18,675 nucleotides of DNA from JAVWGW01 sp036651575 (GTDB lineage Bacteria; Actinomycetota; Coriobacteriia; Coriobacteriales; Eggerthellaceae): positions 1 through 18,675 of the forward strand of contig JAVVXN010000032.1 in assembly GCA_036651575.1 (NCBI GenBank). The letters run 5' to 3'. This document shows positions 1-7,324 of the stretch, in pieces. A program made the translations under genes and the position numbers. Numbering within the stretch: position 1 is the stretch's first letter; the number at the start of each line of letters is the position of its first letter. The notes under the pieces are model-generated. The model did no database searches. It was not told where the DNA came from and was given only the letters and a program-made list of their open reading frames with translations.

Positions 1-222
1 AGCGTAAACCGGAAAGACCCCTCCGACCACCACGCTTTTTCGCACAAAGTGTCCGGAGACAATTTTGATATTCTTGCTTGATGGGAAAACCCGTCTCGTT
101 TTTCCTCAATGGGGTTTGGATACCCCGATGCCCGGCGATTTATGCCAGGCATCGGGGTATCTGTCGCAGCTGATCCAAGCCCTCGTTTCATCGCTTTGAC
201 CAGAGCCGCACATTCGGTTGTT
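1..222. other. Intergenic left edge, no gene seen
   Basis: No convincing reading frame, RNA gene or promoter is visible in this stretch at the left edge. Apart from the long hairpin at 121-159, listed separately, it holds only short imperfect inverted repeats such as AAACCC (87-92 region) against GGGTTT near 113-118. It lies downstream of the minus-strand permease gene. Confidence 0.5.
121..159 (-). terminator. Long hairpin downstream of the permease, possible terminator
   Basis: TACCCCGATGCC at 121-132 is the reverse complement of 148-159. The pairing extends inward to 16 pairs around a 7-base loop. The single non-Watson-Crick position is a G-U pair when read on the minus strand and a C-A mismatch on the plus strand, so the minus strand (the permease transcript) folds better. 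It sits about 64 bases beyond the permease stop. No T-run follows it on either strand, so it may terminate poorly or instead stabilise the 3' end of the mRNA. Confidence 0.45.
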
Positions 223-1647
223 TTACACGTCCAACTTCACGTCTTTTTTCAACACTTTATGTAATACCAGGTAGTAGATGATGCCAGCGGCAACCCAGAC
301 GAAGCCCATGATTTTCGACGCACTATCAAGGGCAAACCAGGTGTAACCGACAATAAGAAAACCAAGCAGCGGAATAAGCAGGTGCGTGAAGAATTTTCCG
401 TCGCGCTCTTTGATGAAGAAGTGCCACACAACGGTGACGTGCAAAATACAGAACGCGGTCAGAGCACCGAAGTTTACCAGACGCGAAATGGCGTCAATGC
501 CCAGCTGTTCGAACACGATAACGAGCACCAGCGAAATCGCACCCACCAAGGCGGCCGCGACGTAGGGTGTTTGATACTTGGGATGAACCTTTGAAAGCAC
601 CTTGGGGATATTGCCGTCGCGCCCCATGGCAAACAGGATACGCGCGATAGCGGTCTGAGCCGCCAAGGCGTTGAAGATACCCCAAGAAATCGCCGTTGCC
701 GCGGCGCATACGATGTAGAGGAACTTGCCGCCGACCACCTGGGCCACCAGATAAAACGCGTTGTCGGGATCATCGATGAACGCCGCACCATCGGGGCTGA
801 TACATCCGGCGATATACGTTTCTGCCATAAACAGGAAGCCGACGATCAGAAGCGACGCCACCATGGCTCGACCGGGACCGCGCTTGGCATCTTTGGCTTC
901 CTCAGACAACGTGGCGATGCCATCAAAGCCCAAAAACGAAAGCACCCCCAGCGAAACCGCACTCATGATAAGGTTGGGGCTAAACGTTTCAGGATTGTAA
1001 AACGGCGTGAGCGTAAAGCCGTTGGAAAGCGGGTCGGTGGAAAGCCACAAGGCCCCCATCACGAGGAAAATCAACACGCAGATGATTTCTAAAACGAGCG
1101 CCACACGATTGACCAAGATGGTCAGTTCTATGCCGCGGATGTTCACAAACGTGTTGATCGCTATGAACAAAATGCCCCACATGACGGCCGGGACTTCCGG
1201 AATAATACCGCTCATCGCCTGGGCCGCCACCACGTAGAGCAACGTCGGAACCAGCAGGTAATCGAGCAGCATCGTCCACCCGGTAACAAAGCCGATGCCT
1301 TTTCCCAAACCGCGAGAGGTGTAGCCGTATACCGAACCCGAGACGGGGAATTCCTGCGACAACATAGCATAGGAAGCCGCCGTGAAGATCATGGCGATCA
1401 TACCTACCAGATATACCAACGCAGGCATTCCACCGGAATCGCCGAATACACCGCCGTAGATACCGAACGGCGCGATGGGCACCATGAAAATCAACCCATA
1501 TACAATCATGTCAGTCACCGACATGGCACGCTTCAGCTCCGGTTTATAGCCCATTTCTTCAAGAAGCACGTCGCTGCTTCTCTCGCTGCTCCCTTCCGCT
1601 CCCCGCGACAAGACATCTGCATTCGAGGCAACTTTCTTTTCAGGCAT
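223..1647 (-). CDS. APC-family amino acid/amine permease
   Basis: A 474-residue integral membrane protein of the amino acid-polyamine-organocation (APC) family, with roughly 12 hydrophobic segments after a hydrophilic N-terminal tail of about 40 residues. The first helix holds the glycine-containing stretch typical of the family (VYGLIFMVPIAPFGIYGG). The later segment GWTMLLDYLLVPTLLYV resembles PuuP-like putrescine and amine importers, but the substrate cannot be read from sequence. The ATG is preceded by AAGGAGG at ideal distance. It follows the amidase gene by 48 bases on the same strand and is the last gene of a four-gene run, so it probably imports the amide or amine handled by that enzyme, or exports or imports a product. 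The length is normal and no frameshift is seen. The family call is firm; the substrate is unknown. Confidence 0.9.
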   Translation of the reverse strand: MPEKKVASNADVLSRGAEGSSERSSDVLLEEMGYKPELKRAMSVTDMIVYGLIFMVPIAPFGIYGGVFGDSGGMPALVYLVGMIAMIFTAASYAMLSQEFPVSGSVYGYTSRGLGKGIGFVTGWTMLLDYLLVPTLLYVVAAQAMSGIIPEVPAVMWGILFIAINTFVNIRGIELTILVNRVALVLEIICVLIFLVMGALWLSTDPLSNGFTLTPFYNPETFSPNLIMSAVSLGVLSFLGFDGIATLSEEAKDAKRGPGRAMVASLLIVGFLFMAETYIAGCISPDGAAFIDDPDNAFYLVAQVVGGKFLYIVCAAATAISWGIFNALAAQTAIARILFAMGRDGNIPKVLSKVHPKYQTPYVAAALVGAISLVLVIVFEQLGIDAISRLVNFGALTAFCILHVTVVWHFFIKERDGKFFTHLLIPLLGFLIVGYTWFALDSASKIMGFVWVAAGIIYYLVLHKVLKKDVKLDV

Positions 1648-1695
1648 TTTCTTCCTCCTTTTCTCCTGCCGAACTATCGTGTAAATACTTGAACC

Positions 1696-2592
1696 TTACC
1701 AGGAAAAATCATATGCTTCCAGCACATATTTCGGAACCATGAATCGAGCCGTTTTCTCGGGATCGACCATCTGACACACCTCGATATCGGCCACCAGAGA
1801 AAACAGCATGACCAATTCATCTTTCGGTTGCCCCGTGCGCTCATGCACCAAATCGACCATATTATGAACGGCGATGTCGGCTGCCGCATCAAACGTTTCG
1901 GCTGAAGCGATGATGCCGAAATGTGTGGCGGTTTCAATGACGGGGTTTACCAGCTTCAGGTTTGGCAATGCCGTGAGCGTAACCGTGGCATACCCGGCCA
2001 CTTCCGCACCGGATACGCTGATTTCACCATCACCCATCACCGCATGCATGTCGCCGCAACCGAAGAGAGCTCCGTCGCACGCAACGGGAAAATACAGTGT
2101 TGCGCCCACGCCAATTTTCGTATTGTCCATGTTTCCACCGTGAGACCCGGGAGTTCCGCAATTGACGGGGCCCGCCGCGGGCGCCACCCCGATGACACCG
2201 ATCATCGGATTGATGTCGATGCGCACCTTGTCATCCCAGACAACCTGGCCGTTTTCAATCTTTGATACGTGGGTTGACCAGCCGGTGAACCGATCGCCGC
2301 ACAGACCCTCGCCCGCACCCGTGCAAGAAACAATACGGTCGTCGAGCTCGATGGCGTCGACGGAAACCTTGAGCGCCCCTCCCGCAACCGCTCCGCGCAC
2401 GAACACGGGACCGGTCGCTGGGTTGATGGCATCCCAATCGATGGTTGCAAGTTCGTCGGTTTCGTTTTGCACCTGGTTGCCGAAGCAATCCTTGGTGCGG
2501 ATGCGCACGGTCTCACCCGAGTCAATCGTGATTACCGGTTGCGCATCCTGCGAAAACGCAAACAAAACCTTTTCATCTGAAAGTTCGATCAT
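1696..2592 (-). CDS. Acetamidase/formamidase family protein
   Basis: A 298-residue cytosolic enzyme of the FmdA/AmdA family, whose members hydrolyse short aliphatic amides such as formamide or acetamide to the acid and ammonia. Family signatures are visible in order: NPATGP (about 57-62), GTPGSHGGNMD (about 146-156) and GCGDMHAVMGDGE (about 178-190), the last rich in likely metal-binding Asp, His and Glu. The reading frame is open 13 codons further upstream, but the start at 2592 is preferred because AAGGAG lies 6-7 bases before it. At 298 residues it matches the shorter members of the family. It sits 31 bases after the diguanylate cyclase gene and 48 bases before the permease gene, so co-transcription is likely. 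The exact amide is not identifiable; a carbamoyl or formyl compound is also possible. Confidence 0.88.
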   Translation of the reverse strand: MIELSDEKVLFAFSQDAQPVITIDSGETVRIRTKDCFGNQVQNETDELATIDWDAINPATGPVFVRGAVAGGALKVSVDAIELDDRIVSCTGAGEGLCGDRFTGWSTHVSKIENGQVVWDDKVRIDINPMIGVIGVAPAAGPVNCGTPGSHGGNMDNTKIGVGATLYFPVACDGALFGCGDMHAVMGDGEISVSGAEVAGYATVTLTALPNLKLVNPVIETATHFGIIASAETFDAAADIAVHNMVDLVHERTGQPKDELVMLFSLVADIEVCQMVDPEKTARFMVPKYVLEAYDFSW

Positions 2593-2623
2593 GCTTTTCT
2601 CCTTCGGGGAAAATCGATTCGCC

Positions 2624-3907
2624 TCACGCAAAAATACGCTTCAGCGATTTGCGGTGAGATTTTTTGAAAACGTACATTTTTCGATCCGCCAATTCAAGCA
2701 GGTCGCCGGTTGCCTGAGTGGAATCAGGGGTAATTTCCTGAATGCCAAAACTGAAACTGCGCTTGAAACGATACCCTTCGACAACCACCTGCTCCATGAA
2801 TTCTTCGCGCAGGGCAGCAAGCATACTATCGAGTTTTTCTTCCGTGCAGTCTTGCTTGATGACGAGAAATTCATCCCCGCCTATACGACACAGCTCACGC
2901 GGCAAAGGTATTTTTTTCAGAAGCCGGGCAAGAGCGACAAGATAGCGATCCCCCTCATCATGTCCGAATTCATCGTTGCAGTACTTCAAGTAATCGAGAT
3001 CGATAAAGGCGACCGCAAACGACTGACGATGATCACGAAGCTTCGACATGGCTTCCATACCGTATCGGCGATTACCAAGGCCAGTCATTGCATCGCTGAA
3101 GGCAAACTCACGCATACGGCCTTGCTCTTCTTGCTCCTCGGTGTCCTCGACGATCATATGGGCAATCGCGTAAGCATTTTTCCAGCGGATACGATGAGAT
3201 GTTATGGAGAAGTGAAGCGGCTTCTTTAAGAAGGCAGACGGATCAGCCATCGCGTCGTAGTCCCACATAACGGGATGGAGTGCGACTTCCTGAGGACAGT
3301 GCCTCAGGTGACGCTTAAAGCTCTCGCGCAACACCGGTTTGGCCCGAGCAAATTCCTGCGCCGTCTTCGTCTCAAAAATAACCTCGTGGGAGTTTTCGTC
3401 AATCATGATAATGAAGCGCGAGTCATCGAGTGTCATCTCCATGATGAGGTTGTTCATGTCGTCGAGATCTTTGTTTTGCGCTTCGATAACCTTTCGTTCG
3501 ACACGTAACCGCGCTTCGCGTTCTTTGAGCTGCTCGGTCATCGCGTTGAACGCATCGCTAAAATCTCCCATGAAATCGAGCTGTTGATCGTAATCGCCCT
3601 TCGTCACCTGCTGCGCCTGCCATCGGGCGTGACGCAGAGCGCCCTGTATCTCTTTGAGCGGAGCTGCCAAGACATTGTCGGCTCGAGGTGGCACCGCGTC
3701 GAGATCACCGCGCACCAGCGCCTTCCCGAACACCTTCTGCTCGCGGGCGCATTCGCCCAGAAAGAGCAATCCATCACCGAGATGCTGTAAGCCGTCCGGA
3801 AGCAATCCCCGATCAAGCGTAGCCTTTTCGGGGTGGTAAATTACCTTTTCAAGAAAATCCATAAGCAGATCGGAGAGTTCTTGCTCCGTTTCGATGGGGG
3901 TTTCCAC
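2624..3907 (-). CDS. Diguanylate cyclase (GGDEF) with HAMP-like and PAS-like regions
   Basis: A 427-residue soluble protein predicted to make cyclic di-GMP from two GTP. It begins with a helical region (1-80), then a HAMP-like linker with coiled coil (about 80-155), a PAS-like sensory segment (about 158-255) and a C-terminal GGDEF domain (about 268-420). The catalytic GGDEF sequence is intact at 343-347. DAMTGLGNRR (272-281) and FIDLDYLKYCND (301-312) supply the usual metal- and nucleotide-binding residues. The RxxD product-inhibition site expected five residues before GGDEF is absent (PLPR stands there). No membrane segment or signal peptide is visible, which is unusual for a protein with a HAMP-like linker. 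The start is GTG, three bases after the stop of the V4R gene, so translation is probably coupled; the amidase gene follows. Confidence 0.92.
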   Translation of the reverse strand: METPIETEQELSDLLMDFLEKVIYHPEKATLDRGLLPDGLQHLGDGLLFLGECAREQKVFGKALVRGDLDAVPPRADNVLAAPLKEIQGALRHARWQAQQVTKGDYDQQLDFMGDFSDAFNAMTEQLKEREARLRVERKVIEAQNKDLDDMNNLIMEMTLDDSRFIIMIDENSHEVIFETKTAQEFARAKPVLRESFKRHLRHCPQEVALHPVMWDYDAMADPSAFLKKPLHFSITSHRIRWKNAYAIAHMIVEDTEEQEEQGRMREFAFSDAMTGLGNRRYGMEAMSKLRDHRQSFAVAFIDLDYLKYCNDEFGHDEGDRYLVALARLLKKIPLPRELCRIGGDEFLVIKQDCTEEKLDSMLAALREEFMEQVVVEGYRFKRSFSFGIQEITPDSTQATGDLLELADRKMYVFKKSHRKSLKRIFA

Positions 3908-3910
3908 GTG

Positions 3911-4450
3911 TTATTCCGCCGAGGCGATAACGTTGCCCTTAAAGCGGCAAACTCTATCCCCCGATGCCCAACAATCAACTTCTCGCACGTGATAGCTCTT
4001 GCCGGTATAGGCCTCAAGCACCCCGGCCAAAAAACCTTCATCGTAATTGCAAACCACCTCACCGGTCGGAGGAAGCCCCGAGCAATCCAAATCTTCCGCC
4101 ACCGTCAACGTAAAATCACCGGATTCGGCATCGAAGGCTTCAACGCGAAGAATCCCGATGCGCAAATCCTTAAGAGTTTTTTGTAGTTGAGCAATAAAGG
4201 CATTGAAGTCGGCATCAAGGGAAAGCACGTTTTTGGCAAATTCACTTCCCGCCAACCAGCCCGCACGCCTCCAGATGTTATTGGCCCCCTCGTCCCCAAG
4301 CTCTTTATGGAGCACGTCATTGAGCGAATACTCAAGCAAACGATATACCAGCACCGGCATCTCTTCGCCAAGTTCACAGCGACCTTCTTCAATGTTGCCC
4401 AGTTTATCCCAGGTAAAATCACTGTGGTTGCCTTTGTCGAATACGTTCAT
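3911..4450 (-). CDS. V4R (4-vinyl reductase) domain protein, probable ligand sensor
   Basis: A 179-residue protein made almost entirely of one V4R domain, a small-molecule-binding fold known from bacteriochlorophyll enzymes and as the sensor part of regulators such as DmpR/XylR. The conserved C-terminal signature VDCWASGDRVCRF (about 158-170) is present, with cysteines 123, 134, 160 and 168 available for metal binding, and the RRAGWLAG segment lies near 61-68. The frame is open upstream to 4546, but the ATG at 4450 has GAGGA six bases before it and is preferred. It is the first gene of the four-gene run and is separated by only three bases from the diguanylate cyclase gene. The natural inference is that it feeds a chemical signal to that enzyme. 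Its ligand is unknown; a direct enzymatic role cannot be excluded. Confidence 0.85.
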   Translation of the reverse strand: MNVFDKGNHSDFTWDKLGNIEEGRCELGEEMPVLVYRLLEYSLNDVLHKELGDEGANNIWRRAGWLAGSEFAKNVLSLDADFNAFIAQLQKTLKDLRIGILRVEAFDAESGDFTLTVAEDLDCSGLPPTGEVVCNYDEGFLAGVLEAYTGKSYHVREVDCWASGDRVCRFKGNVIASAE

Positions 4451-4576
4451 CGCAATTCCTCTTCCTTTCATTGGCGCACAAACCGTCCAAAACAACCCCT
4501 GAAAGCAGGTGCTCACAGAGTACTTGAACGTACGCGGAAAATACACCGATACGCCCCAATTTCCTTTCTCGACGTG

Positions 4577-4602
4577 AGGGGAAAACCTTTTTCAGTGCCC
4601 CT
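4577..4602 (-). terminator. Weak hairpin after metY, possible terminator
   Basis: Immediately after the metY stop codon the minus strand can pair AGGG with CCCT at 4577-4580 and 4599-4602, enclosing GAAAA/TTTTC (4581-4585 and 4589-4593) with a five-base bulge. No clear T-run follows. The rest of 4451-4607 must hold the promoter of the V4R-led operon, but I could not pick out convincing -35 and -10 elements there. Confidence 0.25.
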
Positions 4603-4607
4603 ACACG

Positions 4608-5888
4608 CTACACCGCCGCCAATGCTTGGTCTAAATCGGCGATCAGATCTTCGGTCGCCTCGATGCCGCACGAAAGGCGGATCAGGTCGGGCGTGATACC
4701 CGCCGCCAGCAATTCCTCATCATTCATCTGACGATGCGTCGCGTTGGCGGGGTGCAGCACGCACGTGCGTGCATCGGCTACATGCGTCGCGATCGAAGCG
4801 AGCTTGAGGTTTTTCATGAACGTCTCGGCCGCCGCACGCCCCCCGGTCAATCCGAAGCTGACCACGCCACACGATCCATTCGGTAGGTATTTACGAGCCA
4901 GGTCGAAGGAAGCATCGCCCGGCAGCCCGCAATAGCGCACGAAAGAAATCTGGGGATGAGCGTTGAGGTATTCCGCAACCGCCTGCCCGTTTTTGCAGTG
5001 TTGCGCCACGCGCACGTGGAGGCTTTCGAGGCCAAGATTTAAAAGAAAGGCATTTTGCGGTGACTGAATAGCGCCAAGATCACGCATGAGCTGGGAAGTT
5101 GCTTTCGTGATAAACGCGCCGGCAAGCCCGAAACGCTCGGTATACACCACGCCGTGGTAGCTTTCATCCGGCTCACACAACCCGGGAAACTTCTCGGGAT
5201 ACTTCGTCCAATCGAATTTGCCCGAATCGACGATACAGCCGCCGACACCGGCTCCATGACCATCCATATACTTCGTCGTTGAATGCGTAACGATGTCGGC
5301 ACCCCATTTGAAGGGACGACAATTGATCGGCGTGGGAAACGTATTGTCCACGATCAGCGGCACGCCATGCGCATGCGCCGCTTCAGCGAAGCGCTCGATG
5401 TCGAACACGACCAGCGCCGGGTTGGCAATCGTTTCCCCGAAAACCGCTTTCGTGTTGGGGCGAAACGCCGCAGCCAGTTCTTCATCGGAGCAGTCGGGCG
5501 CCACAAAGGTGCATTCCAGACCCATGCGCTCCATGGTGTGCGCGAACAGATTGAAGCTGCCGCCGTAAACAGCCGAAGACGCTACGATATGATCGCCATG
5601 GGCTGCGATGTTGAACACGGCGAAGAAGTTGGCTGCCTGCCCCGACGAGGTGAGCATCGCGGCGCTGCCCCCTTCGAGCTCGCAGATTTTCGCAGCTACG
5701 TAGTCGTTGGTGGGGTTTTGAAGACGCGTGTAAAAATAACCCGCTTCCTCCAAATCGAAGAGCTTCCCCATGTGTTCGCTCGTGTCGTATTTCCACGTGG
5801 TACTCTGATAAATAGGAACCTGACGTGGGTCGCCATCACCCGGACGATAGCCGCCTTGCACGCACGTGGTGCCAATCAGTTCGCTCAT
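4608..5888 (-). CDS. metY: O-acetylhomoserine sulfhydrylase (MetY), PLP enzyme
   Basis: A 426-residue cytosolic pyridoxal-phosphate enzyme of the Cys/Met metabolism family. It is expected to join O-acetylhomoserine with sulfide to give homocysteine and acetate, a direct route to methionine. The PLP lysine is K206 in HSTTKYMDGHG; YTRLQNPT (53-60) and the SSGQAA segment (81-86) are typical cofactor-binding motifs, and D181 of VDNTF pairs with the pyridine ring. The length of about 426 matches MetY rather than the shorter cystathionine gamma-synthase (about 380-400). The start at 5888 is chosen over an upstream in-frame codon because AAGGAG lies six bases before it. It is transcribed away from metA across a 178-base gap, and that pairing supports the assignment. 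Cystathionine gamma-synthase or another transsulfuration role is the alternative. Confidence 0.93.
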   Translation of the reverse strand: MSELIGTTCVQGGYRPGDGDPRQVPIYQSTTWKYDTSEHMGKLFDLEEAGYFYTRLQNPTNDYVAAKICELEGGSAAMLTSSGQAANFFAVFNIAAHGDHIVASSAVYGGSFNLFAHTMERMGLECTFVAPDCSDEELAAAFRPNTKAVFGETIANPALVVFDIERFAEAAHAHGVPLIVDNTFPTPINCRPFKWGADIVTHSTTKYMDGHGAGVGGCIVDSGKFDWTKYPEKFPGLCEPDESYHGVVYTERFGLAGAFITKATSQLMRDLGAIQSPQNAFLLNLGLESLHVRVAQHCKNGQAVAEYLNAHPQISFVRYCGLPGDASFDLARKYLPNGSCGVVSFGLTGGRAAAETFMKNLKLASIATHVADARTCVLHPANATHRQMNDEELLAAGITPDLIRLSCGIEATEDLIADLDQALAAV

Positions 5889-5957
5889 GATGCTCTCCTT
5901 CGTCTTCGCTTCGCCATCAAGCGGCAAAACACGCCGTTCACTCAGCCCGCTATCCGT

Positions 5958-5985
5958 AGTATAGCGAGGATATTTGCACATTGAA
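5958..5985 (-). promoter_or_regulatory. Putative metY promoter
   Basis: On the minus strand, TATACT (5958-5963) is a good -10 match and TTCAAT (5980-5985) a weak -35, with a 16-base spacer. This would give a leader of about 60 bases before metY. For the divergent metA gene, TACAAT at 6027-6032 on the plus strand is the best -10 candidate, but no acceptable -35 is placed before it. No SAM riboswitch or other structured leader is evident in 5889-6066. Confidence 0.4.
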
Positions 5986-6066
5986 TGCGTGAGATTTTTT
6001 TACCACACCCATCGGCGCCGGTGCTTTACAATATGGGCAACGGACTGCAAAAGCAAAGGAAACGCC

Positions 6067-6981
6067 ATGCCGATTAGGATTCCCGATTCGCTCCCCGCGA
6101 CTTCCATTTTGGAAGGCGAGAACATCTTTGTCATGACGGAATACCGCGCTATGCACCAAGATATCCGTCCGCTGCGCCTACTGCTCCTCAATCTCATGCC
6201 CACTAAAATCGAAACCGAAACACAGATTTTGCGCAAGCTGTCGAACACGCCTTTGCAAATTCAGGTTGATTTGCTGCAAACCGTCACCCACGAAGCGGTC
6301 AACACCTCGCAAAAACACCTCGAGTCGTTTTACACAAACATCGACGCGATCAAGCATTGCCGCTACGACGGCATGATCATCACCGGAGCCCCCGTCGAAA
6401 AACTTGCTTTCGAAGACGTTGATTATTGGCCCGAACTGTGTGAAATCATGGAGTGGGCCGACGCCAACGTGCACTCGACCCTGCACATCTGCTGGGGTGC
6501 CCAGGCGGGCATCTATCACCACTACGGCGTGCCGAAGTATTCGCTCGACCAAAAGATGTTCGGCGTATTCGAGCACAAGCTGGTCAAGACCTCTTCGCCG
6601 CTCGTTCGCGGATTCGACGACACGTTTCAGGCACCCCATTCACGCAACACCGAAGTGCACGCCGAGGATATCGAAGCAAATCCCGATCTTGAGCTGATAG
6701 CAACTTCACCGGAAGCGGGTGTCTATATTGCGAAAAGCACTGACAGCAGGAACTTTTTCGTGTTTGGCCATCCTGAATACGATACCGACACGCTGGCGCG
6801 GGAATACGCGCGCGATGTCGAGAAGGGTCTCGACCCCGCTGTGCCGGCACATTATTTTCCCAACGATGATCCCACGCAAGAACCGTTGTGCACCTGGCGT
6901 GCGCAGGCACAGCTCATCTACACGAACTGGCTGAATTACTACGTCTACCAGACCACGCCCTACGATTTGGGCGACATCTAA
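6067..6981 (+). CDS. metA: Homoserine O-acetyltransferase (MetA family)
   Basis: A 304-residue cytosolic enzyme that activates homoserine by acylation, the first committed step of methionine synthesis. The catalytic cysteine is C142 in HICWGAQ, and the other members of the triad are H235 and E237 in FGHPEY. The numbering matches characterised MetA proteins exactly. Position 111 is Glu (GAPVEKL), which in this family goes with acetyl-CoA as donor; Gly there goes with succinyl-CoA. Acetylhomoserine is the substrate of the neighbouring MetY, so the two fit. The start at 6067 follows AAGGAAA at normal spacing; the open frame reaching back to 5974 is not supported by a ribosome site. Many databases would name it homoserine O-succinyltransferase. 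Confidence 0.95.
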   Translation: MPIRIPDSLPATSILEGENIFVMTEYRAMHQDIRPLRLLLLNLMPTKIETETQILRKLSNTPLQIQVDLLQTVTHEAVNTSQKHLESFYTNIDAIKHCRYDGMIITGAPVEKLAFEDVDYWPELCEIMEWADANVHSTLHICWGAQAGIYHHYGVPKYSLDQKMFGVFEHKLVKTSSPLVRGFDDTFQAPHSRNTEVHAEDIEANPDLELIATSPEAGVYIAKSTDSRNFFVFGHPEYDTDTLAREYARDVEKGLDPAVPAHYFPNDDPTQEPLCTWRAQAQLIYTNWLNYYVYQTTPYDLGDI

Positions 6982-7235
6982 AAATAAAGTAATCCCCGCG
7001 GCAAGCCGCGGGGATCGTGGGGGTAGCAAAGCGAGCCGAAACTCGCAATGCGTCGCAGTAACGATGCTCTCTGAAAAAGGCGAAACACCTCGCTTCGTCG
7101 ATTCCGCCGGGCATCGTGATGCCGCAAGCAGTGTCTCCACCGATGCGGCTTCTTTCCGTAGACACGACCGAAAACGTCGGTTGCACCCAGGCTCAAAGCG
7201 AGCGGACGAACGTCCCTCACTTACTATGATCAAGC
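6979..7235 (-). ncRNA. Candidate structured non-coding RNA ending in a terminator
   Basis: No protein-like frame is present here, but a chain of hairpins is. In minus-strand order they are: GAGGGAC with GTCC/CTC (7200-7218), ACCGA/TCGGT (7167-7181), a two-part stem at 7121-7149 with outer arms GCCGCA/TGCGGC and a GAGA loop, GGCATC/GATGCC (7110-7123, sharing bases with the previous stem), GCGAG/CTCGC (7031-7046) and the GC-rich stem at 6992-7015. The strand is favoured as minus because the inner pair of the 7121-7149 stem is G-U there but A-C on the plus strand, the loop is a GNRA tetraloop only on the minus strand, and a T-rich tract follows the last stem only on the minus strand. I tried tmRNA, RNase P, SRP, 6S, SAM and cobalamin motifs and none fit. 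The 5' end is not determined. Confidence 0.33.
6992..7015 (-). terminator. GC-rich intrinsic terminator (minus strand)
   Basis: ATCCCCGCGGC (6992-7002) and GCCGCGGGGAT (7005-7015) are perfect complements, giving at least ten GC-rich pairs with a CAAG-type loop. On the minus strand the stem is followed by TACTTTATTTTTAG, a U-rich tail that runs into the metA stop codon. On the plus strand, where metA transcription arrives, the stem is followed by CGTGGGGG with no T-run. It therefore best suits a transcript coming from the right, although it may also slow plus-strand transcription. Confidence 0.6.
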
Positions 7236-7272
7236 AGTATTACTCAGAATAGGGGCTCGCATGCGGCATTCC

Positions 7273-7291
7273 TACACCTTTAAGGGGTGTA
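7273..7291. repeat. Inverted repeat upstream of the LuxR-type gene
   Basis: TACACC (7273-7278) is mirrored by GGTGTA (7286-7291) across seven bases. An alternative overlapping pairing CCTT/AAGG (7277-7285) exists. It lies about 22 bases from the promoter palindrome and could be a second protein-binding site, or chance. Confidence 0.3.
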
Positions 7292-7299
7292 TTGTGCTC

Positions 7300-7324
7300 A
7301 AATATGTCTCAAATAGACATATTT
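7300..7324. promoter_or_regulatory. Palindromic operator candidate
   Basis: AAATATGTCT (7300-7309) and AGACATATTT (7315-7324) are perfect ten-base inverted repeats separated by CAAAT. The right arm contains the -35 element of the promoter at 7314-7343, so a dimeric protein bound here would block RNA polymerase. The stretch is much more AT-rich than its surroundings. Confidence 0.55.

Noticed and set aside
2162..3229. Long plus-strand open frame (355 codons) opposite the amidase and cyclase genes
   Set aside because: It lies wholly antisense to two genes with clear family motifs; its translation is low-complexity and matches no family. It is a shadow of codon bias.
5283..5984. Plus-strand open frame opposite metY
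   Set aside because: It is antisense to the conserved PLP-binding region of MetY, and its translation shows no domain.
6706..7233. Minus-strand open frame running from the hairpin region into metA
   Set aside because: It overlaps metA antisense and passes through the hairpin chain and terminator; the translation has no recognisable feature.
7016..7260. Cobalamin or SAM riboswitch in the hairpin region
   Set aside because: A GGTGGAGACACTGC segment faintly recalls the B12 box, but the other conserved elements are missing and no gene follows on that strand after the terminator.
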